Shown piece after piece: positions 54,856 to 64,000 of a stretch of DNA of 64,000 bases. Location: positions 62,001 through 126,000 of the forward strand of contig SGPL01000001.1 of assembly GCA_004802705.1 (NCBI GenBank), written 5' to 3'. The notes under the pieces were generated by a model, which saw only the letters and a program-made list of their open reading frames with translations, was not told the DNA's origin and ran no database searches. Position 1 is the stretch's first letter. Every line of letters begins with the position of its first letter. The translations under genes and the position numbers were made by a program. The DNA comes from Bondarzewia mesenterica (lineage: Eukaryota; Basidiomycota; Agaricomycetes; Russulales; Bondarzewiaceae).

Positions 54856-55368
54856 GGCGGGAGTCTTGAGGTCGGAGGGGGAGTTGAGTTACGCGGAGGC
54901 GGCCTCTATTCGTTGGCGGTGATGAATTCCCGTTTTGGAAGTCTGGGAACAAGCCACATAATTAGAAACTATACAGCTCTTCGGCAATGGCCGACCAGAC
55001 TGTGACTGGGACGGCCGCATTGAGCCACATTGTTGCACAACTTAAACTAAAACTCATGCACAGAACGATTGTCTTCTGTGTGAGGTCTGCAAAGAAGACT
55101 CAAGACAATCGAAAGATCGATACACAATCACTGATCCACGTCAAATCACCAAAATGATGTCCTATATAGAGCTTCAAGCCATTCGATTACGGATAGCAGA
55201 TAAATAGGTCCAAGAACGCCAAATCACATACTTACAGTGAGGGATAATAATGAGCTGAGGGTGTCAATGCAGTGTGCGCAATGCCCGAAATAAAAACTAA
55301 AACCCAGGAAAACTAAATCAAACGCACTGTGCAGTGTGGTCAGAATGAATCAAAGAGAATACACAGCA
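54856..55368. other. Intergenic with hairpin repeat
   Basis: 513 bp between two minus-strand genes. It contains one copy of the 32-bp hairpin repeat at 55054-55085. Confidence 0.5.
55054..55085. repeat. Dispersed 32-bp hairpin repeat, copy B
   Basis: The same element as 39643-39674, differing at two positions. It lies about 200 bp upstream of the uS17 start. Confidence 0.75.
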
Positions 55369-56793
55369 TCAACTGGAATATCCGTCCAACACTTGGGTAT
55401 TATACTCAGGAATGTCATCGGGCTGCTCCATCGGCGTCCTATCGACCTTCTTAGCTGCAATCGCCCTGCGAATCGTGCCCTCCCACCGCTGGAACCACTC
55501 GCCTTCACGCACTCCGACCAGCATTTGCACGCCCTCGCGCGTCTGGACATACTTGCCCCTCGGGCCATACCTTCCCAACTGACTATCGTCGACTTCCTCG
55601 TCCTGGAGAGGCGTGTACTTCTTGAGCGCGTAAGCGCTCCCTGCGATGGCCCATCGACCACCGCCCCGCGAGTGGAAGCGCTTGAAGAGCCAGATGAAAG
55701 GGTATATGAGGGTGATGATGAGAAGGAACTTGAGCCAGCGATTCGACAGAGCACGGGAAAGACGCGTGTCGGGACGGACGATGACGCGGTTCAAGGACAG
55801 TTCGAACTTGACAGTGATGTTGCCGGTGTAGTGCACCGAGAGGATGGCAGAGTGAATGGCAGTGGTCAGGGCTCCCACGTTCCAACCGTAGAGAACCTGG
55901 AGAAAAACATGACGGGCCACTGTTTAACGATCGAATCTGAGTGTGAGGAAGCGCGCGGGTAACCTTTTCGTAGACAAATTCCTTGAGATACTTTGGGCTC
56001 GCGCAATAATCATCCGCCCATTGGCGCAACGTCCAAGAAGACTTGGTGACATCGCGCATGAGCGGCATCTCCATACCGATAGTGGGGTGCAGGAGTTGAA
56101 CGCTGGCTTTGGCGATCCACGGCGGAATACCGTGGGCCTCGCGCTCGTCACGCCAAACTTTGGCCTCCTTTGCCTCAGCGCGAGAAGCCTTGCGCGTAAA
56201 AACAGGGATACCAGCCTCGCGGATCATCCGCCCACGATACGCTGGTTCCTCGTCCCCAAGGGTCCACTGAGTCGGTCTAGACGGGATGTCGTGGTTTACG
56301 TTGATGAAGAAATCAAAGTCGGTGACGGTCTCGGTGTAGTTTTCTGTTCTGGTCTGCGACTGGCCACGGCTGTTTGTGCTATTCACGAGACGGGTGCGGT
56401 TTTCGGTGTGAGCACCCTTGCAGTGCAGTTTGTATGTGGGTGTGGCGTTTGCCTGGGAGAGCAGAAAGCGGTAGAGCGCCTCACCTGTACATCAGAGAAA
56501 GTTTAGCCGGAAATGGAAGAGAAGAAAAAGGACGAAGCCACACCATCTTCGTTCAGATGAGGGTCATGGGAGATGATAGAACCGTCGCTGGATACAAAAA
56601 ACTCTGCGTCGTAAGGAGTGAAATCTGGAGGAGGTTCTTGGTCACCAGTAGAGATGGGAGGGTCTGGCTGATCAAAGTCGATGAGAAGGTGACCGGTGCT
56701 CTCTTCAAACGTTGGAGGTGAGACTGAGGGACCTGGTTCGTTTTGAGAGCGCCAGGTGGATTGCTGGGGAGGAAGGTCTTTGGTCATGGTCAT
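55369..56793 (-). CDS. Conserved fungal protein with C-terminal membrane segment; function unknown
   Basis: Starts at the first of two in-frame ATGs, 56793 (MTMTKDLPPQQSTWRSQNEP), and ends at 55369. An acidic Pro-rich N-terminus includes LLIDFDQPDPPIS. After a first intron comes EALYRFLLSQANATPTYKLH, CKGAHTENRTRLVNST and TDFDFFINVNHDIPSRPTQW. The folded core is GIPPWIAKASVQLLHPTIGM and LRQWADDYCASPKYLKEFVY. A last intron joins VLYGWNVGALTTAIHSAILS. The hydrophobic stretch LKFLLIITLIYPFIWLFKRF is a likely membrane anchor, followed by a charged C-terminal tail. I do not recognise the family by name. It is divergent from the mucin-like gene, with only 210 bp between starts. Confidence 0.75.
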
Positions 56794-57003
56794 GGTCAGG
56801 TCTCAACCAGTGGTGCCTCGCCAAAGCTGTACAAAGCCGGAAGACATGAATGTGATGGATGTCGATGAAAGATATGTTTTCTGTAGCAAAGGTGGGTTGT
56901 TATGACGCGTGGATTCGCACGGACGGAGGGTACCGCAGCACCGTTTGGGGAGTGCCCTCTCTTTCGCACACACCGCTTGCAAGACAACGACCATGTTCAA
57001 AGG

Positions 57004-59379
57004 ATGACGCCCGTCACTCCGTTCAAAAGACAGCAGTCATCCTCATCCCAGCCAGTCGACACTAGTGAGTCCTTCATTTGCGTTTTTTTTTTCTTTCTCT
57101 CTCTTGCCTGCGCGCCTCGTGCTGGCTCGTCCAACGGTCGACCGTCGTCACTCAGGGCCTCTTATCCCCGTATCTGTCGGACACTCCTCACTTGTTTTCT
57201 GCTTCAATCTATCGCCCCGACCCGTGTTCATAGTCTCCTTTTTTCTTCTCTTTAAGGCTCATCTGCTGCAGCCTCCAGTACTGATTCCATCAACAATTCT
57301 TCTTTATCTCCCACCTCTGCCACCTCTGCTTCCGAACCAACCACATCTATTGTATCATCCCCGGCCTCTTCATCTAACGTTCCTTCGTCAATATCCTCTG
57401 CAACTCAACTTACATCAACTTCTCAATCTATTGTACAATCCACTACACCTGCTCCCACTTCCTCATCCCTTCCGTCCACCACCGACTCTTCATCGCCTTC
57501 TCCGTCTATGTCGGCCACTCCATCAACGTCGACTTCTCCACCAACGTCGACTGCTCCGTCAACGTCAACTGTTCCATCAACGTCGACTGTTCCGTCGACT
57601 GCTCCACCACGTCGACTACTCCATCAACGTCGACTGCCCCATTAACGTCGACTGCCCCGTTAACGTCGACTGTTTCATCTACTGCAACCTCGGCAGACTC
57701 GGTGTCGTGAGTAAAATTCCTTTAAACTCTCTCTTTGAGCCAAGTCCGCCATCACTGTGTACTAATAGCCCACTGCACAGTTCCACGAATAGCGCGGTCT
57801 CGACAAGCCCTGTCCCTAGCTCGTCGTCAACTCCGCCTTCTACAACAACACCTCCACCGTCCTCAACCACACCCCCACCATCCTCCTCATCATCTCCGCC
57901 TCCTTCCTCGTCCCCGTCGTCGTCTCCTGACAGCTCAAGTCAGCAATCGTCGTCCTCGCCGACTGATAGCTCCACCCAACAGTCGAGCACCACTAGTAAC
58001 CCTCCCTCGTCCACCGAGCAGTCCACTTCTTCCTCTACCGCCGTCCCTTCTTCTTCTTCTAATGCGGAGACTTCCTCAACTTCCGCCTCCGTACCTTCGT
58101 CTTCCGCACAACCTGTGTCTTCTACGTCCGACCAAAATACTTCCTCCAGCCGCTCCCTCGAGTCCAACACTGCCTCATCCTCTAGGTCGTCATCCACTCG
58201 TCCAAGTGAGACTGCGACGTGAGTGATTTTGGCTTTGACCGATTGTCCATCCTTACAATCCGCGCCGTAGAACGACCTTTCAGAGTACAGTATTCATTAC
58301 GACAACGAACAGCTTGGGACAGACCACAACCACCGCGCCCGCGGAAATCACATCAACCTTTACGTCTACCCAAAGCAATGGTGCTGTTACGACCGTTACC
58401 CAAGTCATCGCGAACCCTACCCTTAGCCCCAACGATCAGTCGCATACGACTTCCAAGTGCGTCCTATTGATGTGTATTACCCAGCTTTCGTTGATTCTCG
58501 TCTTGAACAGGTTCTTCAGCAACAAGGGCGCTGTAGCAGGTGTCTTCCTCATCGTTGGCCTTGCGGCAGCCGCAATTTGTCTCTGGGTTCTGTTCTTCTT
58601 CCGCAGACGACGGCGAACACGCAGGCTCGAGCACGACACCGCCGTCTCCGCCACACTCGCAGCGGCTGGGTTCAACCGCGCTCCATTGGTCGACGACGAC
58701 GACGAGGAAGACGGCCCCGTCGCTGGGCCTCACCGTGCGGGGTCCGAGTCACTACAGATGACGCAGCATCCTAACCACGCATCCGTAGGCAACGTCTCGC
58801 TGCCCACAGACGATGAATTGGGCGTCGGCCGCGGCTTCGATCCATACGCGCCGTATGGGCCCGTCTCGGGACCGGCGCCCGCCTCACAGGGATACATCCC
58901 CCGCGCCCACGGCCAGTCCGCCGCCAGGTGCGGGATACGGGCATCGTCAGCAGGACAGCTTTGGCAGCACGAATCGGTCCGGCGGGCGCACGCCCTCGGC
59001 GCATATTCCGCGGTATAGTGCGGGGAGCTACGAGCCGCTGCTGGCTGGTATGTCTGAGCAAGTATCACCGACGACGCCTTCTGGAGACGATACCGAAGAA
59101 CGCACGTCGGAGCCACTGCGACCGCCGTCGAGAAATCTGCAGAGGATCGTCGATGGACAAGGAGGGCAGGGCTCGGCAGAATCTGGATACGAGAGTGAGA
59201 TGCCGGATGGGAGGTTGAGAGACGCGACGGAGAGTGGGAAGGAGCCCAGAGATGACGTTGATTATTCACGACCAGTTCTCGAGGTATCTTTTTCTTCTGA
59301 TCTCTTCCGTTGAAACGTTTGTGCGCTGACGCGTATAATGTCCTCGTAGGTGCGGAATCTGCCTGACACGGACGATTAA
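57004..59379 (+). CDS. Ser/Thr-rich single-pass membrane protein (Mid2/WSC-like layout), two frame breaks
   Basis: The layout is a long Ser/Thr/Pro mucin-like domain, one transmembrane helix (GAVAGVFLIVGLAAAAICLW, then VLFFFRRRRRTRRLEHD) and a cytosolic tail (FNRAPLVDDDDEEDGPVAGP) ending at TAA 59377. This resembles fungal cell-wall stress sensors, but there is no WSC cysteine domain. I see no signal peptide after ATG 57004 (MTPVTPFKRQQSSSSQPVDT), so the start is uncertain. Introns follow PVDT, DSVS, SETAT, SHTTSK and RPVLE. Two one-base breaks disturb the frame. One is a lost A at 57609 inside the 15-bp repeats. The other is an extra C in C5 (58898-58902), after which PTASPPPGAGYGHRQQDSFG continues properly. 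Role in wall sensing is inference. Confidence 0.7.
57518..57672 (+). repeat. 15-bp coding minisatellite (Pro-Ser/Thr-Thr-Ser-Thr)
   Basis: About ten imperfect copies of a unit close to CCNTCAACGTCGACT, coding for PSTST/PTSTA-type repeats. One copy has CCACCACGTCG where its neighbours have CCACCAACGTCG, which breaks the frame. Confidence 0.8.
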
Positions 59380-60356
59380 TTTGAGACTTGTGCAGCGAGA
59401 CCGAGACGACCGTTTCTGACATACATACTCACGACGCAATTTTTTTTTCTCATCTCCTTATACATACATGCTGTCTCGTTGTCTCTCTGCGCGCACGGAC
59501 TTCTCGGACTACATCATCATCAGTACTGTACTTACGCTATGTCAATGGAGTTGCGTTGCGCGTCCATGATGTGACGGTTCTTGTTTGTCTGTTTTTTTTT
59601 TTNTTTTTCCTTTTTTCCGCTTTTTGTCTATCCTTTATCAACTTATCCACGTACGTTCTGCCTCCTCATCTTCATTATTCCATTCTTTCCCCACTGACCC
59701 TCTCTAGCATCACTAGCATGGTCTGGTATTATCTCCTTACTTACTTACTTCTCTTCTTCCATCTGGTTTGTTTCGTTGCCATGGCCTACATGGGGTACCG
59801 CCCACATGTACGTATTCAACATCCTCTCACTTTCCATCGATCCCCTTCACGGGCCCTTTTTAGGTCGTCAAACTTCTTGCGCCTTGGATAAAGCACGAGG
59901 CCTGTAGATTTGCGGATTGAATTTCGCGCAACGCAGTACTTAACGACGTTGCATGCGTGGCTGGGTGTACAGCTGAACGAGCTATAGCGCCTGTGCATGA
60001 TCGACTCTATTTTTTATTCACTCAGCTGCAGCGTTGATGTACGCTGCTCACCCATGGCCATGAGCTGTAGTCGTGCGACGTATCAGCTACCTCCCCCAAT
60101 TAGATTTTTTTATATACTCTGCGAATGTTGACTAGACTATGGGGCCTTCAGAATCTCGCAGTACAGTAATTTACTTGATGGGGATTGCTGCCTCTGGTTG
60201 TGAGTCCATTTGACCTGCCTTCTGCCTTGTGTCCCAAGTCGTAAGTATGGAGCGTGATTTTGTGCCAGATGCACATACCATGACGATGAGAGTGGAATGA
60301 TCAATGTCGTCTACAATCGCCGGGACATACTATAGCATGCCTTTATATTCCCTCGA
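59380..60356. other. Intergenic, convergent 3' ends
   Basis: About 980 bp, T-rich on the plus strand, with a T run interrupted by N near 59603. The ends of the mucin-like gene and URB2 meet here. No gene recognised. Confidence 0.5.
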
Positions 60357-63300
60357 TTAACCTTTCCCAACGTACTTCTGTTTCTCATACTCCTTCCAAA
60401 GCTGTTTCATAACCGTCTTTCCGCCCGCATCCAGGGCAGACATCATTAGCGCATCCCGCCCGGGCTCACTCAGCATCCCACATAGTATGAACAAGCCCGG
60501 CTGAAGCTCACGCCGCACGTCTGTGGGCATCACGCACAAGGGCTCGTTGAGCGCGTCGACGTAGGCTTGGATAACATACGCGACGTGCTTCGTCAACGGA
60601 CGCGCCAAGGACTCGTGCTTCGGCGCGTCGGTCGCGGATCCGTGGGTGTATGCGCGGACGAGGCTTTTCGTGACGAGCGTGGTGAGGAGTCGCGCGAGTG
60701 CCTTGCTCGTGTCGGCGCCAAGCGGGTGGGAGGGATTGATCCATTGAGGGAGCGTGTCCGCGATGAGCTTGTGTTGTTTGGCACCGAGATGTGGGCGGGG
60801 GCTTCGGAGACATCGGATCAGCAGACAAAGTACGATGCACAGGTGGGGGAGGGTGTTGAGAACGAGGTCCCGACGCAGGCGGACGAGCGCACCGACAATC
60901 GATGTGATCTCGTGGAACGTGTTACTGTCGGTTTCTGCATCGTGCGATTCCGAACCTGATATAAATTTGGACAGTAAAGACCAAATAGCGGACAAGTTCA
61001 CAGGCCGCAATGAGGCAGGCTGATGCGACGATGCCGGTTAGAGCGATCAATGTGAAAAGTGTTAGTGACTCACATGGTCGGAGCACTGGCGGTTGATGAA
61101 GGTGAGGACTTGTAGGCGAAGAAGAGGTGTGGCGCCGGCACAGTAAACGGGGCGATTGACGATGATATCGAGACACCGGGTCAGATGCGCCTGTACGACT
61201 TTGAGCGTACCTGATACAAAAGTTCAGAAACTGGAAGACCATTTAGGAAAATTGGAGCTCACCCTCAGGCGCATCATGAAGCAGCAGTGCCGTAAGGTGG
61301 ACTAGGCAGGTTAGATCTTCGACGCCACTTTGGATCGACAAAGTCTCTAGCACGAGGTCTAGCGTAAACGAGAACTCGGCCACCGACAAACTGTGACAAA
61401 TTTTCGCCAAACTCTCGTCAAGTATCTTGCGGCCTTGACAAATTGATTTGAGTGATGGATTCAAGGACGTGTGAAAATGGACCTTACCCTGTTCTTCGCA
61501 TAAATGGAAGAATATGACGTACGCAGAAACGATCAAACCAAGTTGAGACGTCCTATCGGCTTCAGCGCAGCACAGAAGTTCTGTGAGCAGTATGGCCAAC
61601 ACAGCGTTGCACTTCTGAGAAGATGCCTTCGCGGAAGGCAGCTTTTCTGAAGCGATCATCTGTGTCAGGCGCTTCCCAAGTCCTGGCGCAGGATTACCTA
61701 GGAGAGAGCATTGTTAACGGAAACGAAGAAATGAAGTCGTCTTGTAGTGGTGGCTTACGAGTCGAGCCTATCCATTTTCCAAACGCGATGCATTGACACC
61801 AGGTTTCTAGCACATCAACCCGACCAACCGTCAAGGCGGAATTTTGTAAACCTTGCATAACAGTTTGCACTTTCTCCAAGACATGCTCATACAAAGCCTT
61901 GAACGATGCCAGGACGTTGGGCGAGAATCTGATACATGATCGCGATCAGTCTATTGCCCGCTGTGGTTACAATTAAGAGGAGACGCTCACGCAGCAGTTG
62001 AAAAGTCACTCGTCAGCAAATTCATGAGCCGAAGTATGGACAGGCGCGATACCACAGCCGAACCCTCGAAATCGAAAGGCAATTCGATCAATCTTTTGAC
62101 CGTATCTACGATTGCATCTTCTTCTCCCTTCTCTGCCATGCGCAGCATGCTCCTGATCAAATAAATTCTGATAAATCGGTAAACCCCGACTTGAGAACTA
62201 GCGGGCTTACAGAAGATGCAACTGGACGAGATCCAATGTGACGGAGGTAGAATCTGAAGACTTGAAGGAAGACGTCGACTCGAATATATGCTGCAGGTAC
62301 TCTGCAATCCACTGAACTATCTGTCAGCATCAAGGCACAGCATGGGTGACCAACAATGAAGGCGAGGCACATACCGGGTGATCTGCCGTACCCATGAAAG
62401 TGAATATCCTGAGCAGAAAGGCTCTAGTAGCTATGATGATGGACTCTGTTTCTGGTCTGGGCGAAACCCCAAGAACCACGTCGAGGGCGATAGCCCTCTT
62501 GAGTAGATCGCTCCTCGATGAGCGTGTGAGATACTCGTTTGGAGCATACAATAAGAACTTGTAAGCTCCTTCAGCTTTTCGAATCTGATCCTCGGTGGCA
62601 TGGGTATTCGTGCTGCTCTTCTTCCTCTTCTTGCCGGTTTGGGACAGGGCCTGGGCAACATCGACACCATCAAGTGCTGAAGTCCTTGAGTTCACAGTTG
62701 CCAACAGCGCGGCTACTCGCAAAACGATGAGAAAGTGCGGGCAAATATACGAAGAATTGATGATCACCGCGGATGTTGACTTTTTCCCAGAAGTCTGCTG
62801 AACGGAGAGCCTCGAGGAGGATGGAGGTAGGCATTAACAAACCGGAAGGCGCAATCGACGAAAGATTGCTGCTAATGGAAAACAAAATCTCCATAAGCCG
62901 TTCGCGCTGGGCCGCAAAGCCATATATTCTATGATAGACGCTGTGGTCAGTGATATGAACGAAGCCAGGTTTGGTGAGTACACACTCAATCACAGCCAAC
63001 CACCTGTCTAACACCAGTCGCAATAGACCGACAGCAGCAAAGATGCGCCCGTCACCTTCAAACTCTAACTGTGAGGAACGACCAGGCCATGAGGCTGAGT
63101 CAAGATTGTAGCTGGAGAGGTATCTTTCAAGATATGTTAGGGCGGCATCTGTGACGGTATCTCGGTAGTTGAAAGAAGGTTCAATAGCTTGACCGAAGAG
63201 AGTTCGGAACTGTGAAAGCGAGCCGAGTAAGTAAATCGCTCTGTTGATAGATTCAGAAGAAAGACGGATTGTATTACAAAAAAACGCACGTACAAACTCA

Positions 63301-64000
63301 ATCTGGAGCTCAGGAAGAATTTCTGCACTCTTGACGGCTGTCACCATGCGCCCCACGTCACCACCCGCCTGCGCCACGACACGCAAATCACCAGCCACTT
63401 CGATAGCATACTTCAGCCTCAACGCGGCAGCACCAACCACTTGAACTGCCCAGTCGTCTGTCCCACTTTCCCCCCCTTCTTCTGCACGATCAACCTTATC
63501 CAGGCTCATCTGGACGGCTTGACCTAGGAAGCCATCCAGCGCATCCCCAATCACAGCCCTTAGTTCCTCCTGCACATCAGCAGTGACGGAGTTGATAGGC
63601 ACCGCTGTGATTACTGATGATACTATCCTTGCAGCAAGAGCAAAAGATATCGCCCACGGCTCAGCATCTTTCACCTGCCCGCTTTGCTGGTCCGAAGGGC
63701 GGTCAGAAATTCGCCTTTTCTTCCGCGCACCAGTACCATCGTTCGCTAAAGACGTTTTGTACGCCTCGGAGAAGCCCTCCCATATGCGTTGTAGGGCGCG
63801 GAAGACGTCCAGCGCGGTACCGTGTGCCTGGCCGGGGGTGAGGAATGCGTGGACGGATTTCGACAGTTTTTCAAGGTGTAATGGGTCGAGAAGCGGTGAA
63901 GCGGTGAAATCTTTGTAAGTTAGACGCAGCGATGAGGATGGCGCAAGAGGGAAGGGAGGGGTGAGAGCGGTGAGAAGGCGACCTATGTGGATGGGGAGCG
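60357..64000 (-). CDS. URB2: Urb2/Npa2-like ribosome biogenesis protein, 5' end beyond window
   Basis: Nucleolar HEAT-like protein acting in early 60S pre-ribosomes. The C-terminal Urb2/Npa2 domain is clear: VYTHG-like loop, ALARLLTTLVTKSLVRAYTH, SLARPLTKHVAYVIQAYVDA, FILCGMLSEPGRDALMMSAL and GGKTVMKQLWKEYEKQKYVG, with the stop at 60357. Upstream are many Leu/Ala-rich helices (63674-62670; LYLLGSLSQFRTLFGQAIEP; LRLVLDRWLAVIECVLTKPG) typical of solenoid repeats. A basic stretch GARKKRRISDR near 63710 may be a nuclear signal. The N-terminal part, including YKDFTASPLLDPLHLEKLSK, runs off the right edge, so the start is not in view. It has about ten introns. Name is by C-terminal domain. Confidence 0.85.

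Noticed and set aside
57004..57060. Signal peptide for the mucin-like protein
   Set aside because: MTPVTPFKRQQ has no hydrophobic core. A true start upstream was not found, so secretion is left unclaimed.
1..64000. CRISPR array, bacterial operon or secondary-metabolite cluster
   Set aside because: No regularly spaced direct repeats, and all genes are eukaryotic with introns. No PKS, NRPS, terpene synthase or P450 set is present.

Overview
The window is nuclear DNA of a filamentous basidiomycete, most likely an Agaricomycete. Genes are dense and broken by many short introns, roughly 50-100 bp, with GT...AG ends. The proteins read like Agaricomycete housekeeping proteins (NIPA, Hsp104, Dcp2, INCENP, Rec8, Ppz, LIG1, Urb2), and there is a tandem pair of the F-box-like genes typical of that class. 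I cannot name the genus. The sequence is draft quality: single Ns and two N-peppered patches (13584-13660 and 47036-48400) are present, and several reading frames break at homopolymers.

Layout. 1-1267 (-): 5' part of a NIPA-type Mg2+ transporter. 1574-3893 (+): fungal protein of unknown function. 4224-7415 (+): HSP104 disaggregase with a stress-type promoter. 7738-8586 (+): complex I subunit NDUFS6. 10122-13438 (-): MAK/Ime2-like (RCK) kinase. 13783-15212 (-): PRPP synthetase. 15213-20011: nearly 5 kb with no recognisable gene. 20012-22661 (-): DCP2. 23242-27329 (-): INCENP, divergent from a membrane/GRAM-like protein gene at 27668-30130 (+). 30813-34080 (+): REC8 kleisin. 34477-35444 (+): IPP isomerase. 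36670-38989 (+): O-fucosyltransferase-like protein. 40211-41923 and 42658-44258 (+): tandem F-box-like genes. 44762-46198 (-): Gln-rich unknown, divergent from MPC1 (46662-47318, +). 47493-50941 (-): LIG1, with four MCB boxes upstream. 51917-53629 (-): PPZ phosphatase. 54069-54855 (-): ribosomal protein uS17. 55369-56793 (-): unknown membrane protein, divergent from a Ser/Thr-rich single-pass membrane protein (57004-59379, +). 60357-64000 (-): URB2, cut by the window edge.

The genes do not form one pathway. Several serve chromosome work (INCENP, REC8, LIG1) or RNA and ribosome work (DCP2, uS17, URB2).

The most interesting signal is extreme micro-exon splicing. A single-nucleotide exon is predicted in the PRPP synthetase gene (base 14435). 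A 6-nt exon carries a zinc-ligand cysteine of NDUFS6 (8440-8445). An 11-nt exon lies in REC8 (31176-31186), and three 20-nt exons occur in NIPA and MPC1. Each restores a conserved protein sequence exactly. Other signals are the MCB cluster upstream of LIG1, a dispersed 32-bp hairpin repeat, and a series of homopolymer frameshifts that probably reflect the assembly rather than biology.
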